64,000 nucleotides of DNA, taken from assembly GCA_020284085.1 (NCBI GenBank), contig JACEVL010000103.1, positions 872,363-936,362 of the forward strand, in the 5' to 3' direction. Source of the DNA: Aporrectodea caliginosa (Eukaryota; Annelida; Clitellata; Crassiclitellata; Lumbricidae). Made by a program: the position numbers and the translations under genes. Each line of letters opens with the position of its first letter. The first letter of the stretch is position 1. The notes under the pieces are model-generated. The model did no database searches. It had not been told where the DNA came from and saw nothing but the letters and a program-made list of their open reading frames with translations. Below, piece by piece: positions 1-10,068 of the stretch.

Positions 1-455
1 AAGTAATATTTACAACACCTTTGGCCTATATAAACTACTCATATTAAGATAAATAATAATTATGTACGGCATAAATGCTCGGTGGTTGTGGCTGTAGTTG
101 TATAGCGATGAACTAATTGATATATGTCTGCCTCTCACGCTGCTTCTACTGAAGTCCCTTGCCTCATTTATTTATCCGCCCTGACCGCCCACATAATTAT
201 AAGTCTATCCTTTAGTTCACAAATTCTTTCCTTCGCTCAATATCTTCCTCTTCGTCCGTCCCATTCGTCCGGCAATCCGTTCGTTCAATCCGTCCTTCCA
301 TCCGTCCGTCCGTCCGTCCTTCCATCCGAAAATGTGAGTCCCGGTCGTTCCAGAACTTTGAAAGTCGTCTGACAAAGGAGGAAGTTCTTCTCTAATTTTA
401 TATAGCGTTCTTATCGTAATGCTAAGGAGTCAATCGATGCTGGCTTTCTAGCTAT

Positions 456-505
456 AACTATGACTATAACTCAAAAAATAATACTAACTATAACTGTAGC
501 CTAAC
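456..505. repeat. Degenerate hexamer tract, (ACTATA)-type
   Basis: Short irregular run of ACTATA/ACTATG/ACTAAC-like hexamers. It is the reverse complement of the TATAGT-type tract at 1480-1945, so the pair is in inverted orientation about 1 kb apart. No coding potential. Confidence 0.6.
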
Positions 506-517
506 TATAATTATTGC

Positions 518-608
<91 letters not shown>

Positions 609-609
609 T
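518..609. repeat. (TTA)n microsatellite
   Basis: About 30 uninterrupted TTA units. The right end runs directly into a copy of the dispersed repeat that starts GATCCCTCAGGA, suggesting that the microsatellite is the expanded tail of that element. Confidence 0.95.
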
Positions 610-655
610 TGATCCCTCAGGATTGCAAAAATGTCGGGGGCTCGTTATTCCGGAA
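607..655 (-). repeat. Dispersed repeat R4, fragment
   Basis: The segment beginning GATCCCTCAGGATT matches the start of the copies at 2467-2655 and 2866-3010. All three sit immediately right of an ATT-type trinucleotide tract, as expected for a minus-strand retroposon whose 3' tail is at the left. I cannot name the family. Confidence 0.45.
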
Positions 656-1479
656 TAGCTACTATTAGCTAGTCTTCACAGATGGTTTTGCTGGTAAGAA
701 AACTTATGATTATTAGAGAAGTCAGATCGAAATCCAATTGAATCAGAGAAACAAGAAATCAGGGCATATATATAGGCTACGGAATGTTAAACAAGCTTAA
801 ACGGATGCTATTAAAATTTAGTTCTGAAAGGGTTGCGCAATGCGCAATGGTTTAAAATCGTGTGTAAAAGCCTAGTTAAACTGCTGAATTAAACGCCAAA
901 AAGAAAAATGCAGATAAGGAAGAAGAAGAGATAAGGGTGAAGATGGCAGGCTAATGAAAAGAGGGGTCACGAGTCGTCTGCACAAACACAAAGAGAAGAT
1001 TTACGATTCTCATATATCATTATTTCAATCTTTGTAGCGTATATTAATTTCATCTATTTCTGTTTTGTGTGCGTGGGTGTGTAGTGGTTTGTGTTTGTTT
1101 GTTACTGTGTGTGTGTCTTGTTGTGTGTTTGTGTGAGCCGAAGACTATAGGCTTACCAGCGTATTAGTTTTCGATTCTTCTGTTGTAATAGAGAGCGAAT
1201 CTTAAAGAAATTAATTTTCGTCGAATTACTGACGTGAAGTAGAAGGCGAGACGAGAGATCTCCATGTAAGATCGTGACAATCTTAGAAGTAGCAGGAGCA
1301 GCAGTAGCCTCTGCTCCGCTTTGACTTCTGTTTCAGAGTCAAGCGCCATCTCTTTATCAATCTTTACCTACCTCTGCACCTGGTTCTGCCTCGCAGTACA
1401 TGTACATCCTCTCTCTTCATCTTCATCAGTCTTTCTGTTGTCTCTGGCTCTGTTCAGTGTTATTCTCCTTACAGATTTT
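656..1479. other. Stretch without recognised gene
   Basis: AT-rich, with a TG-rich patch near 1065-1135. Short ORFs here have no recognisable domain and no repeat match that I could see inside the window. Confidence 0.5.
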
Positions 1480-1945
1480 ATTTTAGTTATAGTTGCAGTT
1501 ATAGTTACTGTTTTTTTTATATTAGTTATAGTTATAGTTAGTATTATTTTGTAGTTATAGTTATAGTCATAGTTAATAGATTTTTTTTAGTTAATTTTAG
1601 TTACTACTTAGTTACAATAATTAAGGCTATAAGTGAAATTGTGCGTATTAACACGCTGTTTCACAATTTGCTCAGAGCTTTGAAAGCCTTCATGAATACA
1701 CTAGTTTCCAAAGCAACTGACAAATTGCATAATAAAAATATCGCATTTTTTCGTTCTTATTTATGTCGAATCATCCATATTGAAATTCCTATTTTTATTT
1801 CTTGTATTAACGAAAATAAAGATGAATTGTCGTTATTGTTATTTTCGTTATTGTTATAGTTATAGTTAATGATATTTTTAGCTATAGTTATAGTTATCGT
1901 TAACGAAATAATTTTATTTTCGAACATTTTCGTTATCGTTATCGT
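1480..1945. repeat. Degenerate TATAGT/CGTTAT hexamer array
   Basis: Clusters of (ATAGTT)n near 1485-1575 and 1850-1900 and of (CGTTAT)n near 1925-1950, separated by a unique AT-rich stretch. Hexanucleotide tails of this kind end some LINE families in this window (compare ACGATT tails at 54180 and 59570), so the clusters may be retroposon tails. Confidence 0.55.
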
Positions 1946-2466
1946 TAACGAGAATCACACTGGCTCTGTTTTGTCTCTGTACCTCCGTTTATTTTGTCTG
2001 CCTGGTTCTGCCTCTCCACCTCTCTGTCTCTACCTCTATCTCTGGTTCAGTCTCTGTCTGTCTGTCTCTCTGCACGTGGCATTTTAGTGCTACGGATGCT
2101 CTCACCATGCGTTATTCTGCCTCTCTTCTGCTGATGCTGTAGTCGTCCATTCAGAGCGGAAGATAGCGACTTCCTTTCTCCAAACGCCAGATCATTTATC
2201 TGATCCGGAAAATTATGAGTTGCATAGATTTGCGGATAAATGGACGCACACACTTTCGGACAGATGGAGGACATTCCTATTAATTAATTAATTAATTTCT
2301 TATTACTAATTGTTTACCAAAGGGAAACATTATTGTTGCTCAGGAAAGTAAAATAGATAGGAAGAGGATTAATGCTGCTTCTATTACTATTATTATGAAG
2401 ATGGCTATCGGTGTTATTATTGTTAAGGCGCCCTTGTAACGGCATGTGTTGTGTTACGACGCAATA

Positions 2467-2653
2467 GAAATTGTCGTCATTATATTATTATTATTATTAT
2501 TATTTTTTTTTTATTTTATTTTTTTTTTACCCGAGGTATCAAGGATCCCTCAGGATTTATGAGAAATTGCTATAAGGAGCAGGAAATTTGTCTGGAGGGT
2601 CAGGCCTCGTCTTCAGGGTTTGCAGGAAAAGTGCCGTTGAATGCGACCAACAG

Positions 2654-2655
<2 letters not shown>
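2467..2655 (-). repeat. Dispersed repeat R4 with (ATT)n/T-rich tail
   Basis: Begins with ATT/T-rich sequence, then a CCCGAGGTATCAAGGATCC-like core and a segment containing AAATTTGTCTGGAGGGTC. The core is shared with 2866-3010 and partly with 607-655. Probably a minus-strand retroposon of unknown family. Confidence 0.5.

Positions 2656-2739
<84 letters not shown>
2656..2739. repeat. (TTA)n microsatellite
   Basis: About 28 TTA units. It gives rise to poly-Leu and poly-Ile ORFs on the plus strand which are not genes. Confidence 0.95.
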
Positions 2740-2865
2740 GTTTGAAATATCATCTCAGCAGAGCTCAGAGCGTGGTGGTAATATGATCGGAGAGATGCAG
2801 ATTTCGTTACACTGTTGAATAGCCACCAAAATCCACTGAAACAAGTCTGAAGTCTCCAATGAATC

Positions 2866-3010
2866 ATTATTATTATTATTATTATTATTTTTGCCCGAGG
2901 TAAATATGATCCTCAGGAACTTCAACATTATGTAGAAACGCAAATTTGTTTGGAATGAGCCCCATCGATTGAAGCCCTGTCTCTCTCGCTAGATAGCCAA
3001 GCTACATCAT
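2866..3010 (-). repeat. Dispersed repeat R4 with (ATT)n tail
   Basis: (ATT)n followed by GCCCGAGGTAAATATGATCC and the same internal block as 2467-2655, including CAAATTTGTTTGGA. Third copy in the first 3 kb. Confidence 0.5.
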
Positions 3011-3079
3011 GCAGGGTTGCCAGATTTCGGAAGTGCATGGTCGCGAAATCACGTCAAAAAGTATCCCAAATTCATTCAT

Positions 3080-3150
3080 TCGGGAATTTATATAGCGCCC
3101 CTTCAAGGAAACTACTCAGAGGCGCTCAGCTGTCAAATGTCGCTAGCTGA
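3080..3150 (-). repeat. SINE-B tail fragment
   Basis: Contains TATATAGCGCCCCTTCAAG and CTCAGAGGCGCTC, the 3' tail signature of the tRNA-derived SINE-B family seen complete at 32515-32735, here in minus orientation and without its tRNA head. Confidence 0.6.
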
Positions 3151-3576
3151 ACAGTTGAATGAAAACATTAATACATTTTTCCTAGGTACGTCAATATACA
3201 TACTTTATTGGTTTCGCCAAGACACGTGATGAATACGCGGACGTACAATTTTAGATGGCAGACTGCTTTGTGCTTACCATAGACTAGTCCGTAGTCCGCA
3301 CAGCATGTATTTATTACTAACTGAACAACCAGTGGCGTCACTGGGAAGGGGGGGTGCGGGGGTTGCGGGCCGCACCGGGTGACACCTTCAGAGGGGTGAC
3401 ACCAAATGACAAAATGACTCTAAAATGTTTTTGCAGTTTCAACAGAAATTTATTATTTGTAAATTAACAACTTAACAGATAACAATAGACACATTTTTCG
3501 TAAACCCAGCTTACATGCACTGTAACAATTTACCTAAAGCTGAAACTCTATACTAATTTCCTTTTTTAACCTTCTC

Positions 3577-4183
3577 ATGCGCTCCGGTCAGTGTCGTCAC
3601 TCATTGTTACCCAATTTCGAAAACGCTTCAAATCACGTCGTTTTGCAACTTTCGTCTGCACGTGCTACATGCATGCAAAAAGAAAATAAGAAGGCGATGC
3701 TTGAGTGCATTGATCGTTTTCATTCTGAAATGCAGATCAGATCAATAGCCATTAAAGAAGTAGCAGCCATATTTTAGGCTGTTCACGTGAATAGTTTGAT
3801 ATCTGCACTGAAGAAGAGTAAGGTGTCCATTCCAAAATTGACCACTTTCTATTATGAAGTGTCTGAAAGTGCACTTCAAATAGAAATAGGCCTACCAAGG
3901 CTGAGATCGAAGGCATCTGAAAGCAGTAGAGATGAATCTGGAAGAAGCCAAAGATTGGGCAATTTTAGACGTTTTGAAATTTATAGCTAAATGGGACTTC
4001 ATAGAATCCCTCCAAACCCTTTCACTGGCCCTAAAATTATTTCTGACGATCTGTGTGTCTTTGGCTTCATGTGAGAGAAGCTTTTCAAAGCTGAAACTAA
4101 TAAAGAACTATTTGCGATATACCTACCATGCGACAGTGAACGCTGAAAATTAGTTGGCAAAAGGCTTAGATTAGGTTACTGAC
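3577..4183 (+). pseudogene. hAT transposase remnant (C-terminal dimerisation region)
   Basis: Three consecutive plus-strand fragments (3577-3777, 3787-3990, 3932-4153) read as one protein interrupted by stops and frameshifts. The last has the classical hAT C-terminal dimerisation pattern, CERSFSKLK followed by IKNYLR, and then an RLN/LA-like stretch beyond its stop. Upstream fragments look like the helical region before the dimerisation domain in ZMYM-type hAT proteins. The N-terminal zinc finger and the first catalytic aspartates are not visible, so this is a dead remnant of an enzyme that would have cut and moved the element. The neighbourhood is simply the transposon body between its inverted ends. 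Confidence 0.82.
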
Positions 4184-4811
4184 ACTTTCGCAGCTTTGAA
4201 AGCCAGGAAAGGAAAGTTATGGTTTAGTCGAGATGTTCACTACGTGCTGCAGAAATGCTTGCGTATTTTGTTCCTGTTTTTTTCTTGTATTATTTCATTT
4301 ATGAGTATATTTCCATAGATTTATATTTTTAATTGCTAACCTGATTTTAATTGATATTATTACTATATTGCAATGTTTTAAGACATAATCAGCCAAATTT
4401 CCAATTATTTTTCCTCAACCTAGGCTATATAAAAGTTTCCAAATGACATTATTGTTTTCTGTAGCCTCTTCGTTAAACATTATTTTATACTGAGGCCCGT
4501 ATAAACTGCAAGCACCTCCATTGCCCTCCATAGTTCAAACATTATAGTAACATTTACTAATATTTTGATTTTTAATGATGTAACTGCCGATCTGCTTGTA
4601 ACTGATCAAAATAAAAAATTAAATTTGTAATTTTAATTCTGCAAGTTGTTTACATCACTACTATAATTGCCATTACATTCTGTTATATATACAGGAATTA
4701 CGATTTACGAGTAACATTGGTGCAAAGAACATTACTACGGATTCTATATTATGGTCCGATAAGGGAGGTGGTCCAAGGGGTGACACCATGAGTTACTGCA
4801 CTGGGTGACAC

Positions 4812-5731
4812 CAGGGGCGGATCCAGGGGGGGCCAATCCGGCCATGGCCCCCCCATTTGAAATTTATACAGGACGTGGCCCCCCAATCGCCAAGTAGACA
4901 ACGTTTACTCTGTGATCTTTTGTGATGAAAAGAAAATGAGGATATATAAATAAAAATATTATATTTGTACAACAGTTACTAAATAGCTTCTCTCAAGTGT
5001 TGTTTCTCAAATTTCAAATATCAAATTTTAAAATATTAGTAAAACTACATCATTACTACATGGCTCCCGATAAGGTAGTTGAATCATTCTTGCTTGGTTT
5101 GTGTACCATTTGTTAACTATTTCTGCTGAGTCCTGGTAAGCAATTCGTTTACCTTTGCTCAATCCAGATCCTTTGCCTGCATAGGTCCCTCCCTATGGAA
5201 TGGACTCCCTCCTTCTCTACGCTCTGCAATCCTCACTGGTAGCATTTCTATTCTCTACCTCTTTCTGCAACCTTAAAACCTTCCTTTTCTCTCGGAGTAC
5301 CTCGCACTGGGAGCACTTCTGAAAGGCTTATGCTATGAGAAGCGCTTTGTAAATTATCAAATATATATAATACAATTCAATATCTTAAGGCTTTCATGGC
5401 GTTCTTATTTTCTAGATTTTATATTAATTTCAAAAAATTTCTGATTTCCTAGTAGGCCTACTAATGTTCACAGTCAAACTCAAAAACGACTCCAGTAACA
5501 TCTTACCTACCAGTGACATATCTGATGCCTTTCAGTTTTGAAATAATATAGCAATTTGTTCAAATGACAGCCTAAAATGCAACCATTGCAGTGTGTAAAT
5601 TCAAAAATTTTAAAGTGGGGAGGGGGCATCCCTCCCCAGACCCCTCCCCCTGCTCGGCGCTGCGCGCCTCAACGATCGTCCTTCGGACGCTCATTTGGCC
5701 CCCCCTGATAAACTTTCTGGATCCGCCCCTG
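4812..5731. mobile_element. Non-autonomous hAT-like element nested in the 3330-5758 element
   Basis: Ends CAGGGGCGGATCCAGG and its inverse CTGGATCCGCCCCTG. The flanks repeat GGTGACACC on both sides (4804-4812 and 5731-5739), giving an 8-9 bp target duplication. There is no transposase ORF; inside is a LINE tail at 5152-5378. The interior next to both ends is G/C-rich (GGGGGGCC and GGCCCCCC), giving a local hairpin. Confidence 0.85.
5152..5378 (+). mobile_element. LINE-1f 3' fragment (non-LTR retrotransposon tail)
   Basis: Closely matches 57290-57518. It translates to the end of a non-LTR reverse transcriptase ORF (motif SLWNGLPPSLR), followed by a 3' UTR containing CACTGGGAGCACTTCTGAA and AGCGCTTTGTAAAT and an ATAC-rich tail. 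5'-truncated, as usual for LINE insertions; it is the innermost layer of the nest at 3.3-5.8 kb. Confidence 0.75.
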
Positions 5732-6082
5732 GTGACACCAACCCTAGTGACGCCACTGTGAGCAACACCACATAAGAATAGTAGCTAGTTAAATTGCCCC
5801 AGTAGCCTAATGCGGTCAATTTATGAGAATTCATAATGTCGCCGTGGCGATCGCGGGACAATTCAAAAGTAGTAAAATATCGCGAGGTCGCGAGGACGAA
5901 ATTTTTATTCGCGAACGCATTGAACAGTTTTCTCGACGACCTGGCAACCCTGTGCTGCATAAACAGCAAGAGCAACGATATCACAATCGAACTTTTTATA
6001 GCGCATACAGAGCCATACATATATATAAATACACACACATACATACATACATGCACACACACAGCACACACACACATATATA

Positions 6083-7213
6083 CAGGGTGGGCCAAAAAAA
6101 AGGAACCCCCTAGGGATTTTTGCTCATATTTCGGCCAAAAGTAAGAATTTTTAAATCACGTTTTACAGGCTTAAAGGTAATTCATATCTACGTATAGTGG
6201 CCAAATTTCACTGAAAATTTTCAAACAGAACAAAAGTTATATCACTTTTAGTGAGTCCACCCACTGTTTTTGATGGTTCAAAAACGTAACGCAATAAAAA
6301 GTAACAAAAAACGATTTTACCAAGTCACTTCTCAAAAAAATTGTTTTCAAACAAACTTGATATTACCAGATACATATTATTATTATTTAGAAACGGGTAA
6401 CTGCACGTCACTGTGACGTCACTTAGCAGGAAGACGATCAAGTTGGTAAATAAAAAAAATTCAGATTAATAATTTTTATTGAAACAATGAAATTAAAATT
6501 TCTAAAATATCAAGATGGGCAAGGTGTCAATGACAGACAAAATGCGTATGCAGACACTTCATGAGCAGGGTCATTGAGCTAAAGCTCTAATCGCCGCTTG
6601 CCCTCATAAACAGTGGAAGCTGAGTTGGCCTACCGTTAAAAATATGCCCCGCATTGATGAAAGGGGATCGGCTCTGGAACGTCGTAAAGGCAGCGGAAGG
6701 CCGAAATCTTCCGCACTCCAACAAATGGATAATCACGTAAGGGGAGCTATGCTGGAGAAATACCACAATCTGCGACCAAAGCCAAAAACGATAAGAGAAT
6801 TGAAAGTCGCATTGAAGTTGATGTGGGAAGATTTACCTCTGGAACCCATCAACAAAGACATCAAACTTTACAAAAAGACTCAAAACATGTATGGGCACTG
6901 GTGGTGGACACATTAAACTCAAGTTGTGAAACAATAATCAAGTTTGTTTGATTACAATTATTTGAGAAGTGACTTAGTAAAATCGTTTTTGTTGCTTTTT
7001 GTTGCGTTACGTTTTTGAACCATCAAAAAACAGTGGGTGGACTCACTAAAAGTGATATAACTTTTGTTCTGTTCGAAACTTTTCTGTGAAATTTGGCCAT
7101 TATACGTAGATATGAATTACCTTTAAGCCTGTAAAACATGATTTAAAAATTCTTACTTTTGGCCGAAATATTAGCAAAAATGCGTAGGGGTTACTTTTTT
7201 TTGGCCCACCCTG
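6083..7213 (+). mobile_element. Tc1/mariner-like element, internally deleted, long inverted repeats
   Basis: Begins CAGGGTGGGCC at 6083 and ends GGCCCACCCTG at 7213, flanked on both sides by TA (6081-6082 and 7214-7215), the Tc1/mariner target. The inverted repeats extend about 280 bp (6083-6362 and 6935-7213), much longer than typical mariner ends. The interior holds the transposase remnant at 6515-6916. The length of 1131 bp fits a deletion derivative. Confidence 0.9.
6515..6916 (+). pseudogene. Tc1/mariner-like transposase, central catalytic region deleted
   Basis: An ATG at 6515 opens a frame that meets TGA at 6575-6577 and continues as the 90-residue ORF from 6644. The N-terminal part carries a helix-turn-helix-like region and the GSGRPKS linker typical of this superfamily. 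It then jumps directly to a C-terminal block (AMLEKYHNLRPKPKT) homologous to the C-terminus of the transposase at 7565-8217. The DDE/D catalytic core that should lie between them is absent, so the protein cannot catalyse transposition. It may reflect abortive gap repair. Confidence 0.85.
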
Positions 7214-7276
7214 TAGATATATGCACAACATCTATAAACCCGGTATGTATACATATGCATACATATATATAATATA

Positions 7277-8217
7277 CAGGGTGCGGCAAAATAAAGTAAT
7301 CCCCTGCAGTGTGTTGCAAATTCTGTAGCAACCGCTTAGAATATTTATATAAAACTTGGTAATGATATTGTCTGTTCACATCTACATATAACTTCGAAAT
7401 GTTATTTAACAATCTTGAAATATGACAAAGTTATGTTATTTCAAACACGACACCCCCCACGATTTTACATGGTTAAAAATAGTTACTTTGTAAAGAAACA
7501 AGAAAAATAAATGGTACAACTTGAAATATTTTACAACAAAGCTTTACGAATTGCACTTTCAATTTTACATTAAGTGTTCAAAGTGTCCACCATTGGCCTG
7601 CACGCATGCCTTCAGCCGTTTGGTAAAGTTCTTGATGGCCTTGTTGATCGGCGCCTGTGGCATATCGTCCCATATTGACTGCAAAGCGGCTTTCAACTCG
7701 GCGATTGTCTTTGGCTTCGGCTGGAGTTTGTGATACCTTTCCAGCATGGCTCCCCACACGTGATAGTCAAGGGGGTTGAGATCTGGGGAATTTGGTGGCC
7801 ACTGGTCCTTCTCAATGATCTCAGGACAGTTTGCGTGCAGCCACTCCTGCGTGACACGTGCCGTGTGCGCTGGAGCGCCGTCCTGCTGGAAAATGAACCC
7901 GACTGGCATCAACTGGTTGCAGTCCTCAATGAGCTGCGGAAGCAGTCGACGAAGGTAATACTGAGCGTTAACTTTCGCTTTCTCGTCGATGAAGTGGAGC
8001 CGACCTTTACCCCCAAAGCAGACCCCAGCAGACACCATAATGTGTTTTGCAAACTTTTCCCTCTGGACCAGCAAGCGACTTGGCCTGACATCGACCTTCT
8101 TTCCTCTTGACCACACGCGGTTGTTCTGGTTGCTGACAGGTGGGTTGAGGTAGAAGTTTTTCTCATCCGTGAAGAACACGCGTTTGGTATCACGAACTTT
8201 GAACCGACGTTGCTTTT
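7277..8217 (-). mobile_element. Tc1/mariner-like element, truncated
   Basis: The left end CAGGGTGCGGCAAAATAAAG starts at 7277 after TA (7275-7276). The transposase reads leftward from about 8217. At about 8218 homology stops and the partner inverted repeat is not adjacent; a matching end lies at 13713-13748 in inverted orientation. The N-terminal third of the transposase is missing. Confidence 0.8.
7565..8217 (-). pseudogene. Tc1/mariner-like transposase, C-terminal two thirds (DD37D-type)
   Basis: The minus-strand ORF of 204 residues starts at a Met at 8179, and the frame is open back to about 8217. It contains the first catalytic aspartate in FFTDEKNF, the second in QQDGAPAHTA and the third in SPDLNPLDYHVW. 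I count 37 residues between the second and third, the DD37D spacing described for some mosquito and other invertebrate Tc1/mariner relatives. The enzyme would cut the inverted ends and insert at TA. The DNA-binding N-terminus (about 140 residues in the family) is absent, so the copy is defective although its catalytic core is uninterrupted. It ends with a C-terminal block similar to the 6515-6916 remnant. Confidence 0.88.
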
Positions 8218-8358
8218 AAGCTGGTGCCCTGTTTTTTGTTTTCATAATAAATGCTACAGTACAACCATAGAGATGTATAATATATAAATATATCACTAGA
8301 GGCCCAGATCTGCTGTTATTTTTGAGGCCGCCGATTTCGCCATTTTGTATACTGCAAG

Positions 8359-8383
8359 GGTCAAGGCCTTTTGAGCCTTGACC
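8359..8383. promoter_or_regulatory. Perfect hairpin upstream of the THAP transposase gene
   Basis: GGTCAAGGC and GCCTTGACC form a 9-bp stem with a 7-base loop; the stem extends outward with one mismatch (GCAA/TTGC). It lies 15 bases upstream of the ATG at 8399. Between them is TATAAAAA, too close to the ATG to act as an ordinary TATA box for that start. It could be a transposase binding site or part of an element end; this is inference. Confidence 0.45.
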
Positions 8384-8398
8384 GTTGCGGTATAAAAA

Positions 8399-8490
8399 AT
8401 GGCGACACGATCGACGGTAACTTGTGTAGCTCTTGGATGTAAGAATTTATTAACGCCAGAAAACAAGGCCGCTGGAATATCATTTCATCG
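8399..8490 (+). CDS. THAP/P-element-type transposase gene, exon 1
   Basis: Starts at ATG 8399 and encodes 30 residues plus two bases, including CVALGC...SFHR, the first two cysteines and the FHR landmark of a THAP zinc finger (C2CH). The exon ends at a consensus donor, CG|GTAAGT. The phase fits exon 2 exactly: CG plus G gives Arg and continues FPKDPE, the canonical THAP continuation. Confidence 0.85.
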
Positions 8491-9265
8491 GTAAGTTGTT
8501 ATTTTGTGTCTGTTGTACTTTTTGCAATGCATAAACTTCGTAAAAACATTAAAACAGTCTTGTTTAAGAGCAAGCTTATAGAATCGGGGGCTGAAGGATA
8601 TAACGAGTAAGTTTACGGGTTACGGCCTGAATCCCCGAAACGAATTTCGACCGGATCCCCAAAATTGATTTTCTAAGTCCGACCCGAATGAATATAGGCC
8701 CTAATTAACAAATAAACATGTGAATATCAGAATATACATGACGGCCAAGCTAGGTCGGTAATGTTTACAATTTAATAATAATTCTCTTTATTGAAACAAT
8801 CTCGGTTGACAGACCGCAACCGGTGACATAAATCTTAACTACTAACAGAAAAGACAGCCTGCAAACACAAAGCACGTCCGCCTGTCCAGTTTAATGTGCG
8901 AAAACAAGAACAACATTAATTTTGGTGAACTGGATGTCTACACCAAATTCCGGGACAATTTGGGATCAATCCGGGACACGGGACGCACAAGGCCGATTCC
9001 GGGACTGTCCCGGCGAATCCGGGACGGTTGGCAGCCCTAGCCTGCGGGTATCGGACTCGGTACTTCTCGCTCTCTATGCCAGTGTGTTATCCAATGCGCA
9101 ATCGGGCCCCAATTTAACTCTGAATAGGTTTCGGGAGTTTGGCCGCCTTCTAGAAAACTAAACAACCGAACAGTGATATACATGAAATCTTATTTAAATG
9201 AACAAAGCCATAGTTTTTTGGCAGATCATGGTGTAAGCGAATAACATTTTCACAATCTGTTATAG
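8491..9265 (+). other. Intron 1 of the THAP transposase gene
   Basis: GTAAGT donor and TTATAG acceptor. It contains a split minus-strand SINE-A copy (8773-8892 and 9041-9110) and between those parts a stretch with repeated CCGGGAC motifs. Confidence 0.75.
8773..9110 (-). mobile_element. SINE-A copy, split by an insertion
   Basis: 8773-8892 matches the tail half (TTTATTGAAACAATC, the CGGTTGACA/GCAACCGGT stem) and 9041-9110 matches the tRNA-like head (CTCTATGCCAGTGTGTTATC). About 150 bp of unrelated sequence rich in CCGGGAC and ending GGTTGGCAGCCCTAG separates them. That last motif resembles the end of another DNA transposon, but no partner end was seen. Confidence 0.75.
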
Positions 9266-9414
9266 GTTTCCAAAAGATCCTGAACTGCGAAAGAACTGGG
9301 CAGTCCGTTTACACCGTGACAACTGGGCACCGACAGACTACTCGCGTATCTGTTCAACTCACTTCGAAGATGTTTGCTTGTACAACAGTGGCATGCGCAA
9401 GAAACTGTTACCAG
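9266..9414 (+). CDS. THAP/P-element-type transposase gene, exon 2
   Basis: Encodes the second half of the THAP zinc finger: FPKDPELRKNW, then SRICSTHFEDVC. These carry the third cysteine and the histidine (C...H) and the tryptophan of the fold. It is bounded by acceptor TTATAG|G and donor CCAG|GTTTGC. The phase-1 end joins exon 3 to give GAEPTLF, the typical end of a THAP domain. The domain binds specific DNA in P elements and THAP proteins. Confidence 0.88.
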
Positions 9415-10068
9415 GTTTGCGGAACTGACTTGAAATATAGGAATAGGTGAATTAACTAAATCTAATTGCATTTTGTCAGTGGTTAAATTACACAATACAC
9501 ATCCAGATGTGGAGGATCTGCAATTGTAAAACCTAATTAATGGCATCTGACGAACCTATAACCGATACTTGCTATTCATTGTTTGAGTAAACGTAAAATG
9601 TGCAAAGCATGATGCATCTTGTCAATCATTGTTTTTTAAAAAAAAATGTCGAGTCTTCTCTTTTAAGCGGTGGATGTGATAGGTCAGGTGACAGATTTAC
9701 AATCAGAGTTGCCAGATGTAAGGTCTCGAGGGATACAGTTGAATTTAATCACTGCATTTTGTTTAGTTGTGGATTTTTATTTTATCCCAGAATGCGTTAC
9801 AAGTAAGATTACCGGTATGCCAGCCCAGAATGTGAATGATTGTGTAGGGTCCCTCTTTCTCACCTGTAATAATGAAATCTTGCACTAAGGGTCAAGTTGT
9901 AATTTCTGGTGATGTATCCATATAATCTGTTAATTGTTGAGACAACATTTGCCATGTTATGACTTGATTGAGATAATTAATCAACTTAAATATAATATGT
10001 AAAAGACTTACAATGCTTAAAACACATTTTAGTTGATTTCCACAATATTCATATATTTCTATGTTAAG
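9415..10068 (+). other. Intron 2 of the THAP transposase gene
   Basis: GTTTGC donor and a pyrimidine-poor TTAAG acceptor. AT-rich; I see no further gene in it. Confidence 0.7.

Larger units (their letters stand above)
3330..5758. mobile_element. hAT superfamily DNA transposon, decayed, with nested insertion
   Basis: The ends are inverted: CAGTGGCGTCACT at 3330 and AGTGACGCCACTG ending at 5758. Flanks at 3322-3329 (TGAACAAC) and 5759-5766 (TGAGCAAC) form an 8-bp target duplication with one mismatch, the length used by hAT transposases. The body holds transposase remnants (3577-4183) and a later element at 4812-5731. The single mismatch in the duplication and the broken ORFs indicate an old insertion. 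Confidence 0.88.
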
